A stretch of DNA of 64,000 nt from Microvirga pakistanensis (lineage in GTDB: Bacteria > Pseudomonadota > Alphaproteobacteria > Rhizobiales > Beijerinckiaceae): assembly GCF_004458765.1 (NCBI RefSeq), contig NZ_SPJX01000652.1, positions 124,001-188,000 on the forward strand, read 5' to 3'. The notes beneath the pieces are model-generated. The model worked only from the letters and a program-made list of their open reading frames with translations, did no database searches and was not told the DNA's origin. Both the position numbers and the translations under genes were made by a program. Every line of letters starts with the position of its first letter. The first letter of the stretch is position 1. Of the stretch, positions 1 to 7,708 are shown piece by piece.

Positions 1-315
1 TGGAACGCCGCCGCCGATGTCCGGGTCACGGACCGCTCGCTCATCTGGAACACCGACCTCCTCGAGACGCTCGAGTTCGACAACCTGATCGGGCAGGCGG
101 TCGTCACCATGGAAGGCGCTGCCAACCGCGAGGAATCCCGCGGCGCGCACGCCCGCGAGGACTTCACCGAGCGCGACGACAAGAACTGGATGAAGCACAC
201 CCTGGCATGGCTCGACGACACCACCCACAAGGTGACCCTCGATTACCGGCCGGTGCACACCTACACCATGTCGAACGACATTCAGTACATCGAGCCGAAG
301 GCTCGCGTGTACTAA
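1..315 (+). CDS. sdhA: Succinate dehydrogenase flavoprotein subunit, C-terminal part
   Basis: Open from the first base in frame 1 to TAA at 313-315, giving the last 104 residues of a longer protein whose start lies upstream of the window. The residues RGAHAREDFTERDD followed by NWMKHTLAW are typical of the C-terminal domain of SdhA, the FAD-bearing subunit that oxidises succinate to fumarate in complex II. The arginine of the RGAHAREDF segment belongs to the conserved helical C-terminal domain of the family. sdhB follows after 125 bases that contain a palindromic repeat, so the two are very probably co-transcribed. No sdhC/sdhD is visible; they would be expected upstream. Confidence 0.95.
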   Translation, partial: WNAAADVRVTDRSLIWNTDLLETLEFDNLIGQAVVTMEGAANREESRGAHAREDFTERDDKNWMKHTLAWLDDTTHKVTLDYRPVHTYTMSNDIQYIEPKARVY

Positions 316-323
316 CCAACACC

Positions 324-416
324 CGTCATGGCCGGGCTCGTCCCGGCCATCCACGTCTTCCCACGCCAGAGCGGAGCAAAGGCGCGGATACCCGGCTCAA
401 ACCGCCGGGCATGACG
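324..416. repeat. Dispersed palindromic intergenic repeat, copy A (sdhA-sdhB)
   Basis: Begins CGTCATGGCCGGG and ends CCGGGCATGACG, so the two ends are inverted copies. Inside, GGCCGGG and CCCGGCC form a short hairpin followed by ATCCACGTCTT. The same architecture recurs at 5448, 11978, 14134, 39278 and 41477. It probably folds in the sdhAB mRNA; a REP-like role is inference. Confidence 0.8.
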
Positions 417-440
417 AAGTAGAGGCAAGGTAAGACCTAA

Positions 441-1223
441 ATGGCCCAATTCACGCTTCCCAAGAACTCCAAGTACACCGAAGGCAAGACCTGGCCGAAG
501 CCGGCTGGCGCCTCCAACATCCAGGAATTCCGCATCTACCGCTGGAACCCGGACGACGGCGCCAATCCGCGCATCGACACCTATTACATCGACCGCGACG
601 ATTGCGGCCCGATGGTTCTCGACGCGCTCATCTGGATCAAGAACAACGTCGATTCGACGCTGGTCTTCCGGCGCTCCTGCCGCGAAGGCATCTGCGGCTC
701 CTGCGCCATGAACATCATGGGCAAGAACACGCTGGCCTGCACGCTCGGCATCGAGGATTGCGAGTCGGATTCGATCAAGATCTATCCGCTGCCGCACATG
801 CCGGTGCTCAAGGATCTGGTGCCGGACCTCACGAGCTTCTTCGCCCAGCACGCCTCCATCCAGCCCTGGCTGCAGACGGAGACGGCGGAGCCCGAGACCG
901 AGTGGCGTCAGACGCCGGAGGAGCGTTCCAAGCTCGACGGCCTCTACGAGTGCATTCTCTGCGCCTGCTGCACCACGTCCTGCCCGAGCTATTGGTGGAA
1001 CGGCGACCGCTTCCTGGGCCCCGCGGCCCTGCTCCAGGCCTATCGCTGGCTCATCGACAGCCGCGACGAGGCCACCGGCGAGCGTCTCGACAACCTGCAC
1101 GATCCGTTCCGGCTCTATCGCTGCCACACGATCATGAACTGCGCCAACACCTGCCCCAAGGGCCTGAACCCGGCGAAGGCCATCGCCGAGGTCAAGAAGA
1201 TGATGGTGGCGCGCGCCGTCTGA
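441..1223 (+). CDS. sdhB: Succinate dehydrogenase iron-sulfur subunit
   Basis: 260 residues, the usual length. It carries electrons from the flavin of SdhA to the quinone site of complex II at the inner membrane. All cluster ligands are visible: C80, C85, C88 and C100 for the 2Fe-2S ferredoxin domain (CREGICGSC), C171, C174, C177 and C181 for the 4Fe-4S/3Fe-4S region (CILCACCTTSC), and C228, C234 and C238 (CHTIMNCANTC). The N-terminal half is the plant-type ferredoxin fold and the C-terminal half the alpha-helical dicluster domain. Start ATG at 441 follows GGCAAGG. It lies downstream of sdhA and is closed by a strong terminator at 1266, so it is the last gene of the sdh operon. Confidence 0.97.
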   Translation: MAQFTLPKNSKYTEGKTWPKPAGASNIQEFRIYRWNPDDGANPRIDTYYIDRDDCGPMVLDALIWIKNNVDSTLVFRRSCREGICGSCAMNIMGKNTLACTLGIEDCESDSIKIYPLPHMPVLKDLVPDLTSFFAQHASIQPWLQTETAEPETEWRQTPEERSKLDGLYECILCACCTTSCPSYWWNGDRFLGPAALLQAYRWLIDSRDEATGERLDNLHDPFRLYRCHTIMNCANTCPKGLNPAKAIAEVKKMMVARAV

Positions 1224-1265
1224 TCCGCCAAAAAGCCTAGCGCGGCACCGGCGTTCCATTGTAAC

Positions 1266-1304
1266 ACTCCGGGCGTGAGCCTCTGGCTCACGCCCGGAGT
1301 TTTT
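1266..1304 (+). terminator. Rho-independent terminator after sdhB
   Basis: Perfect 16-bp stem (ACTCCGGGCGTGAGCC pairing with its inverted copy at 1285-1300), 3-base loop TCT, then TTTT. It ends the sdh operon two bases before the ATG of the next small gene. Confidence 0.93.
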
Positions 1305-1305
1305 C

Positions 1306-1713
1306 ATGCCTGTCCTTCTTGCCATCCTGGGGGCGCTCGCCGCCGCCATCTGGTACTAACGCCTCCGCGACCTCGGCCAAGCGGCCGGCGAGGTTGTCGA
1401 CACCGCTCAGCGCGTGCGCGGCCATTACCGGCGCAAGCAGTTCCGCCAGAAGGCGGAGATGCGGCATGTGATGGGGTTGACCGACGCGCAGGAGGCCTTC
1501 ACGTTCGCCCGGTGGGTGGCAGGCCACGCCACCGATCCCAACACCCTGTCCCTGAGGTTTGCAAAGCTCTGGCTCGCCGCCCTCGACGTTCCTCAGCGGG
1601 AAGACATCCACGCCATGGCGCAGCGGGTGATCGAAGCCGATGGCACGCCGACCCAGGGTCAAATCAGCGCTCTCAAGCTCCTGCGCGATCGGCTCGGCTT
1701 GACTCGCTCCTGA
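1306..1713 (+). pseudogene. Small membrane-anchored hypothetical protein interrupted by an in-frame stop
   Basis: An ATG at 1306 opens MPVLLAILGALAAAIWY, a single hydrophobic helix, and then meets TAA at 1357-1359. The same frame continues without another stop to TGA at 1711-1713, reading RLRDLGQAAGEVVDTAQ and then a basic, helical domain of about 110 residues. A hydrophobic N-terminus followed by an Arg-rich juxtamembrane segment is a natural single protein, so I read this as one gene broken by a single base change (TAC/TAT or TGG to TAA would restore it). A truncated start at GTG 1414 or ATG 1459 could still make the soluble part, but no convincing ribosome-binding site precedes either. I do not recognise a function. 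A sequencing error is a real alternative. Confidence 0.55.
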
Positions 1714-1789
1714 TCTCTGCCATTTCACGGAGGCCGCAACCACGAATTCTGGGATCATATCCCTACAGACACAAGAAGCTCCCGCTGCG

Positions 1790-2392
1790 ATGACCGACAT
1801 GACACGACGTGCTTTTGCCCTGACTGCCACCCTCTGCGCCGCGCTCTCGCTCGGTGCATGCTCCTCCGCGCGCCTCGGCGGACCGGCGATGGGCAGCGCC
1901 TCCGCGGCACCTGCGGCGCCTGCGCCGATCGAGGCGGTGCCCTCCGGCCCGGTCGAATCCGCACCGCTCGCGCCCATCGAAGGTCAGCCGCTGCCGCCCA
2001 TCGGCGGCGCGCCGGCCCCCCTCGGCTCCGAGCTGACGCCCCCTCCGGGAACCGATGTGGCCGGCCTGCCTCCCGCGGCCGCGCCGGCGCCGATCGCACC
2101 GGCCGCGCCCGCGAGCCGCACCGCCATGATCGGCAACTGGACGGTCCGCGAGGCGTCCGGCAAATCCTGCCGCATCCAGCTCTCGAGTTCGCCCGCGCTC
2201 GACCTCTACCGGGCGTCCGCCTCGGGCTGCTCCAATCAGGATCTGTCCAGGGTCAATGCCTGGGATTATCGCGACGGCGAGGTCTATCTCTACCAGACCG
2301 GCGGCGCCGTGGCGGCGCGCCTGCGCGGTTCTTCCTCGTCGCTCGCCGGCGTTCTCGCCAAGTCCGGCGCTCCGCTGTCGCTGGCGCGATAA
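1790..2392 (+). CDS. Omp19-like outer-membrane lipoprotein with AprI/Inh protease-inhibitor domain
   Basis: 200 residues. The N-terminus MTRRAFALTATLCAALSLG runs into a lipobox LGAC with the lipidated Cys at residue 24 (21 if the ATG at 1799 is used). A long Ala/Pro-rich linker covers roughly residues 30-108. The C-terminal domain, about residues 108-200, has the Inh/AprI pattern: GNWTVREASGKSCRIQL, a second Cys in ASGCSNQDL, then AWDYRDGEVYLY. This layout matches Brucella Omp19, a lipoprotein able to inhibit host proteases; the family assignment rests on pattern and the protease-inhibitor role here is inferred. The two Cys of the domain could form the family disulfide. It stands alone between the broken gene and zapE. 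Confidence 0.75.
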   Translation: MTDMTRRAFALTATLCAALSLGACSSARLGGPAMGSASAAPAAPAPIEAVPSGPVESAPLAPIEGQPLPPIGGAPAPLGSELTPPPGTDVAGLPPAAAPAPIAPAAPASRTAMIGNWTVREASGKSCRIQLSSSPALDLYRASASGCSNQDLSRVNAWDYRDGEVYLYQTGGAVAARLRGSSSSLAGVLAKSGAPLSLAR

Positions 2393-2433
2393 TCACATTG
2401 CCCTCGCATCCGGCGGACGGTATCGGTTGTCCC

Positions 2434-3618
2434 GTGACCGATACCGATTTCCGCCCGCCCCAATCCATCATCGCCCGCTACGATGCGCTCGTGTCCTCAG
2501 GCACGATCGAGCGTGATCCCGCGCAGGTCAGGCTCCTGCGCCAGCTCCAGGCCTTGGCCGAAACGCTCGGCAACTACCGTCTCGCCCGCAAGCCCAGCGC
2601 CCTGGGCTGGCTCTTCGGCAAGAAGAACCCGGCTCCGCCGAAGGGACTTTATATCTGGGGCTCCGTGGGGCGGGGCAAGACCATGCTCATGGACCTGTTC
2701 TTCGAGGCGCTGCCGGTCAGGCGCAAGCGCCGGGTCCATTTCCATGCCTTCATGGCCGATGTGCATGAGCGCATCCACGATGTCCGACAGAAGCTGAAGA
2801 CGGGTGCCGTCAAGGGAGACGATCCCATCGCGCCTGTCGCAGAGGCTCTGGCAGCGGAATCCTGGGTTCTCTGCTTCGACGAATTCACCGTCACCGACAT
2901 CGCCGACGCGATGATCCTGGGGCGGTTGTTCACGGCGCTCTTCGCCCACGGGGTCGTGGTGGTCGCCACCTCCAACGTGGAGCCGCAGCACCTTTACGAA
3001 GGCGGCCTCAACCGGGCTCTCTTCCTGCCCTTCATCGCGCTTCTGCAGGAACGGATGACGGTCGTGAAGCTCGAATCCCGTACGGATTTCCGGCTGGAAA
3101 AGCTCGCGGGCAGCCCGGTCTTCTACACGCCCGCCGACGAGCGATCGCAGGCGGCGCTCACCCGCGCCTTCAGGAGCCTGACCGGCCGCGAGCAGGGCAG
3201 GCCGGTGACGCTGACCGTCAAGGGGCACCCGGTCGAGGTGCCGCAGGCGGCGTCCGGCGTCGCCCGGTTCTCCTTCGAGGACCTCTGCTCCAACCCGCTC
3301 GGAGCCGCCGACTATCTGGCCATCGCCGACGAGTTCGAAACGGTCATTCTCGAGAACATCCCCCGGATGACGTTCGAGCGCCGCAACGAGGCCAAGCGCT
3401 TCATCATGCTCGTGGATGCCTTCTACGATGCCCACGTGAAGCTGCTCGCCTCCGCCGAGGCCGAGGTTCATGAGCTCTACCGGGCCGATTCCGGCCGCGA
3501 GGCCTTCGAGTTCGATCGCACCGTGTCGCGCCTGATCGAGATGCGGTCTGAGGAGTATCTCTCGCTTCCGCACGGGCGCCCGGAATGCGGCAGTTCCGAA
3601 GGTCTGGTCGAGACATGA
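2434..3618 (+). CDS. zapE: Cell division protein ZapE (AFG1-like ATPase)
   Basis: 394 residues from a GTG start at 2434. It is an AFG1/LACE1-family P-loop ATPase; in bacteria ZapE binds FtsZ and is linked to division under stress, in mitochondria its homologue handles inner-membrane proteins. Walker A is GSVGRGKT at residues 76-83, Walker B is WVLCFDEF, and the sensor-like segment VVVATSN follows. The C-terminal RNEAKRFIMLVDAFYD is a typical family signature. The reading frame stays open upstream to 1858 but that part overlaps the lipoprotein gene and has no family character, so it is rejected as coding. Its last bases overlap the TetR gene (ATGA), so the two are translationally coupled. Confidence 0.92.
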   Translation: MTDTDFRPPQSIIARYDALVSSGTIERDPAQVRLLRQLQALAETLGNYRLARKPSALGWLFGKKNPAPPKGLYIWGSVGRGKTMLMDLFFEALPVRRKRRVHFHAFMADVHERIHDVRQKLKTGAVKGDDPIAPVAEALAAESWVLCFDEFTVTDIADAMILGRLFTALFAHGVVVVATSNVEPQHLYEGGLNRALFLPFIALLQERMTVVKLESRTDFRLEKLAGSPVFYTPADERSQAALTRAFRSLTGREQGRPVTLTVKGHPVEVPQAASGVARFSFEDLCSNPLGAADYLAIADEFETVILENIPRMTFERRNEAKRFIMLVDAFYDAHVKLLASAEAEVHELYRADSGREAFEFDRTVSRLIEMRSEEYLSLPHGRPECGSSEGLVET

Positions 3619-4247
3619 GGAGGCCCCGCGGCGGCATCCAGCGGATCACGGAGGCCGACGTTCCAGCCGACAGCCGCCTGCTCGCCATCGCGGCCGACCA
3701 GCTCAAGCGGCTCGGGCCCCGGCACGTGACGGTCGTCGGCATCGCCGACGCCGCCAACATGACCCATGCCAACGTGTATCGCTACTTCGCCTCGAAGGCG
3801 GCTCTCATCGATGCGGTGGCGGGCCAGTGGCTGCGCCGGCTGGAGGCGATCATCGCCGATATCGCCGACTCCCCCGATCCCGCCGACGACAAGCTGGAGC
3901 GCCTGATCCAGGCCTGGGCCCGCACGCATCGGGAGTTGCTGAAGGAGGACCGGCACCTCTTCGACGTCTATTGCTCCGCCACCGAGACCTCGCGGGCGCT
4001 TGTCCGCAAGCACCGCGCCCGGATGAGGGGGCTCATCGAGCGCGTGCTCGACGAGGGCATCGTCACCGGCAAGTTCGATCCCCGCGACCGGGAACGGGCG
4101 CTCGCCTTCGTCAGCGATGCGGCCTATCGCTTCATCAATCCGCTGACCGTCCGTCTGGACGCGGAGGTGCCCCAGGACATTCTCGACCAGCGCCTGGCTG
4201 CCATGATCCGGGTCATCCTGCGATCCCTGGAGATCGGGACCGTCTAG
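3615..4247 (+). CDS. TetR/AcrR family transcriptional regulator
   Basis: 210 residues from ATG 3615, which overlaps the zapE stop as ATGA. The N-terminal helix-turn-helix is clear: VTVVGIADAANMTHANVY followed by RYFASKAALIDAV, at about residues 33-65. The C-terminal ligand/dimer domain is family-typical in length but its inducer cannot be read. An in-frame ATG at 3585 lies deep inside zapE and is less likely. A 22-bp perfect palindrome starts 7 bases after its stop and may be its operator. Confidence 0.9.
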   Translation: MRRPRGGIQRITEADVPADSRLLAIAADQLKRLGPRHVTVVGIADAANMTHANVYRYFASKAALIDAVAGQWLRRLEAIIADIADSPDPADDKLERLIQAWARTHRELLKEDRHLFDVYCSATETSRALVRKHRARMRGLIERVLDEGIVTGKFDPRDRERALAFVSDAAYRFINPLTVRLDAEVPQDILDQRLAAMIRVILRSLEIGTV

Positions 4248-4253
4248 GGGTAA

Positions 4254-4275
4254 TTACATTTTCCAGAAAATGTAA
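4254..4275. promoter_or_regulatory. Perfect 22-bp AT-rich palindrome, candidate operator
   Basis: Arms TTACATTTTC and GAAAATGTAA around a 2-base centre. It is strikingly AT-rich against its surroundings and has no T-run typical of a terminator. It lies between the TetR gene and mdh, about 200 bases before mdh. Size and symmetry suit a TetR-type dimer site; regulation of mdh or of the regulator itself is inference. Confidence 0.5.
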
Positions 4276-4476
4276 CAGGAAAATTTGCCGGGTTCTTCAG
4301 TTGCCAAGCCGCTGAAATCACGAGCTTTTCCAAAATGGACAGATGTGTGCTGCCCTCCCGGAGGCCTTCAGGCCTTGCCGGTTAACCTTTTGCTGGCTTG
4401 AAGCGCCCCCATTTCTGGTGTCAAACAGCGCCACCTTTCATAAGGCTCCAGCCTTCCAAACACCCAAGGACAAACC

Positions 4477-5439
4477 ATGGCCCGGAAAAAGATCGCGCTC
4501 ATCGGTGCAGGCCAGATCGGCGGAACGCTCGCCCATCTCGTCGGCTTGAAGGAACTCGGCGACGTCGTGCTCTTCGATATCGCGGAAGGCATTCCCCAGG
4601 GTAAGGGTCTGGACATCGCGGAATCCGCGCCCGTCGACGGGTTCGACGCCAAGTACAAAGGCGCGAACGACTACGCCGCCATCGAAGGCGCCGACGTGAT
4701 CATCGTGACCGCCGGCGTGCCCCGCAAGCCCGGCATGAGCCGCGACGACCTCATCGGCATCAACCTGAAGGTCATGGAAGCGGTCGGCAACGGCATCAAG
4801 CAATATGCTCCGAACGCCTTCGTCATCTGCATCACCAATCCGCTCGACGCCATGGTGTGGGCGCTCCAGAAGTTCTCCGGCATCGCTCCCGAGAAGATCG
4901 TCGGCATGGCCGGCGTGCTGGACTCGGCTCGCTTCCGCCACTTCCTGGCCGAGGAGTTCAACGTCTCGGTCGAGGACGTGACCGCCTTCGTGCTCGGCGG
5001 CCACGGCGACGACATGGTGCCGCTGGTGCGCTACTCCACGGTGGCCGGCGTCCCGCTGCCCGACCTCGTGAAGATGGGCTGGACGAGCCAGGAGAAGCTC
5101 GACGCCATGGTCGAACGCACCCGTAAGGGCGGCGGCGAGATCGTCAACCTGCTCAAGACGGGCTCCGCCTTCTACGCTCCGGCGGCCTCCGCCATCGCCA
5201 TGGCCGAGAGCTATCTCAAGGATAAGAAGCGCGTCCTGCCTTGCGCGGCCTATCTCAACGGCCAGTACGGCGTGAAGGACATGTTCGTCGGCGTGCCGAT
5301 CGTGATCGGCGAGAACGGCGTGGAGCGCGTTGTCGAGGTTGCGTTCTCGGCGGAGGAGAAGGCCATGTTCGAGAAGTCGGTGGCTTCCGTGCAGGGCCTC
5401 GTGGACGCCTGCAAGCAGATCAACCCCTCGCTCGCCTAA
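4477..5439 (+). CDS. mdh: Malate dehydrogenase (NAD, LDH-like type)
   Basis: 320 residues, standard for the lactate-dehydrogenase-like malate dehydrogenases of alphaproteobacteria. It interconverts malate and oxaloacetate with NAD. The Rossmann signature GAGQIGG lies at residues 10-16, the substrate-binding loop RKPGMSRDD has the expected arginines, ITNPLDAM and the catalytic His in GGHGDDMVPL are intact. Start ATG follows AAGGACAAACC. It heads the mdh-sucC-sucD-sucA-sucB-lpdA run. The gap to sucC holds only a palindromic repeat, so co-transcription is likely. Confidence 0.97.
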   Translation: MARKKIALIGAGQIGGTLAHLVGLKELGDVVLFDIAEGIPQGKGLDIAESAPVDGFDAKYKGANDYAAIEGADVIIVTAGVPRKPGMSRDDLIGINLKVMEAVGNGIKQYAPNAFVICITNPLDAMVWALQKFSGIAPEKIVGMAGVLDSARFRHFLAEEFNVSVEDVTAFVLGGHGDDMVPLVRYSTVAGVPLPDLVKMGWTSQEKLDAMVERTRKGGGEIVNLLKTGSAFYAPAASAIAMAESYLKDKKRVLPCAAYLNGQYGVKDMFVGVPIVIGENGVERVVEVAFSAEEKAMFEKSVASVQGLVDACKQINPSLA

Positions 5440-5447
5440 ACATCGTA

Positions 5448-5534
5448 CGTCATGGCCGGCTTCGGGCCGGCCATCCACGTCTTAAACCGCCACGCCCCCA
5501 GGCGTGGATGCCAGGGCCGAGCCCGGGCATGACG
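5448..5534. repeat. Dispersed palindromic intergenic repeat, copy B (mdh-sucC)
   Basis: Starts CGTCATGGCCGGC and ends CCGGGCATGACG. Internal arms GGCCGGC/GCCGGCC precede ATCCACGTCTT, as in copy A. It fills nearly the whole mdh-sucC gap. Confidence 0.8.
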
Positions 5535-5547
5535 GAGAGGAAAACAG

Positions 5548-6747
5548 ATGAATATCCATGAATACCAGGGCAAAGCCATCCTGAAGGAGTTCGGCCTGCC
5601 CGTCTCCAATGGCGTCGCCATCTTCTCCGCCGACGAGGCGGAGGCCGCCGCCAACAAACTCGGCGGACCCCTTTGGGTCGTGAAGTCCCAGATCCATGCG
5701 GGCGGCCGCGGCAAGGGCAAGTTCAAGGAGGCCGACGCCGGCGAGAAGGGCGGCGTGCGTCTCGCCAAGTCCGTCGACGAGGTGAAGCAGTTTGCCCAGC
5801 AGATGCTCGGCAAGACCCTCGTGACCATCCAGACCGGCGAGGCCGGCAAGCAGGTCAATCGTCTGTATATCGAGGACGGCTCCGACATCGAGAAGGAGTT
5901 CTACCTCTCGATGCTCGTCGACCGCGAGACCGGCCGCGTGGCCTTCGTAGTCTCCACCGAAGGCGGCATGGACATCGAGCAGGTCGCCCACGACACCCCT
6001 GAGAAGATCCTCACCTTCTCGGTCGATCCGGCCACCGGCATCATGCCCCATCACGGCCGCGCGGTCGCCAAGGCGCTTGGCCTGAAGGGACCGCTCGCCA
6101 AGGAAGCGGAAGACGTCACCTCCAAGCTCTACAAGGCCTTCATGGCCAAGGACATGAGCATGCTGGAGATCAACCCGCTCATCGTCACGAAGGACCAGCA
6201 CCTCAAGTGCCTGGACGCCAAGATCTCGTTCGACTCGAACGCGCTCTACCGGCATCCCGAGGTCATGGAGCTGCGCGACCTGACGGAAGAGGACGAGAAG
6301 GAAATCGAGGCCTCCAAGTTCGACCTCGCCTATATCGCCCTCGACGGCACCATCGGCTGCATGGTCAACGGCGCGGGCCTCGCCATGGCGACGCTCGACA
6401 TCATCAAGCTCTACGGCGAAGAGCCGGCGAACTTCCTCGATGTCGGCGGCGGCGCGTCCGAGGAGAAGGTAACGGCGGCGTTCAAGATCATCACCGCCGA
6501 CCCGAACGTGAAGGGCATCCTGGTCAATATCTTCGGCGGCATCATGAAGTGCGACGTCATCGCCCGCGGCGTGATCGCGGCGGTGAAGACCGTCGGCCTT
6601 CAGGTTCCGCTGGTGGTGCGCCTCGAGGGCACGAACGTGGAAGAGGGCAAGCAGATCATCCGCCAATCCGGCCTCAACGTGATTCCGGCGGACGACCTCG
6701 ACGACGCCGCCCAGAAGATCGTGAACGCCGTGCGCGGCGGAAAGTAA
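5548..6747 (+). CDS. sucC: Succinate-CoA ligase (ADP-forming), beta subunit
   Basis: 399 residues. With SucD it converts succinyl-CoA, ADP and phosphate to succinate, CoA and ATP. The N-terminal ATP-grasp half begins MNIHEYQGKAILKEFG and contains KSQIHAGGRGKGKF; the C-terminal half, from about residue 240, has the CoA-ligase fold with MVNGAGLAMATLD, NIFGGIMKCD and the nucleotide-loop partner GTNVEEGK. Start ATG has GGAGAGG upstream. sucD follows after 12 bases. Confidence 0.97.
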   Translation: MNIHEYQGKAILKEFGLPVSNGVAIFSADEAEAAANKLGGPLWVVKSQIHAGGRGKGKFKEADAGEKGGVRLAKSVDEVKQFAQQMLGKTLVTIQTGEAGKQVNRLYIEDGSDIEKEFYLSMLVDRETGRVAFVVSTEGGMDIEQVAHDTPEKILTFSVDPATGIMPHHGRAVAKALGLKGPLAKEAEDVTSKLYKAFMAKDMSMLEINPLIVTKDQHLKCLDAKISFDSNALYRHPEVMELRDLTEEDEKEIEASKFDLAYIALDGTIGCMVNGAGLAMATLDIIKLYGEEPANFLDVGGGASEEKVTAAFKIITADPNVKGILVNIFGGIMKCDVIARGVIAAVKTVGLQVPLVVRLEGTNVEEGKQIIRQSGLNVIPADDLDDAAQKIVNAVRGGK

Positions 6748-6759
6748 GGTTTCGAGCTG

Positions 6760-7647
<888 letters not shown>

Positions 7648-7658
7648 CCAACAATAAA

Positions 7659-7693
7659 GGCCGCTCCGGTTACGGAGCGGCCCAACTTCTTTT
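7659..7693 (+). terminator. Hairpin between sucD and sucA, weak terminator or processing site
   Basis: Stem GGCCGCTCCG/CGGAGCGGCC with loop GTTA, then CAACTTCTTTT. The T tract is imperfect and delayed, so partial termination is more likely than a full stop. Confidence 0.6.
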
Positions 7694-7708
7694 GGATAGG
7701 CAATCGCC

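Noticed and set aside
1858..2433. Upstream extension of the zapE frame over the lipoprotein gene
   Set aside because: Arg/Pro-rich shadow in another frame; ZapE similarity begins at the GTG 2434.
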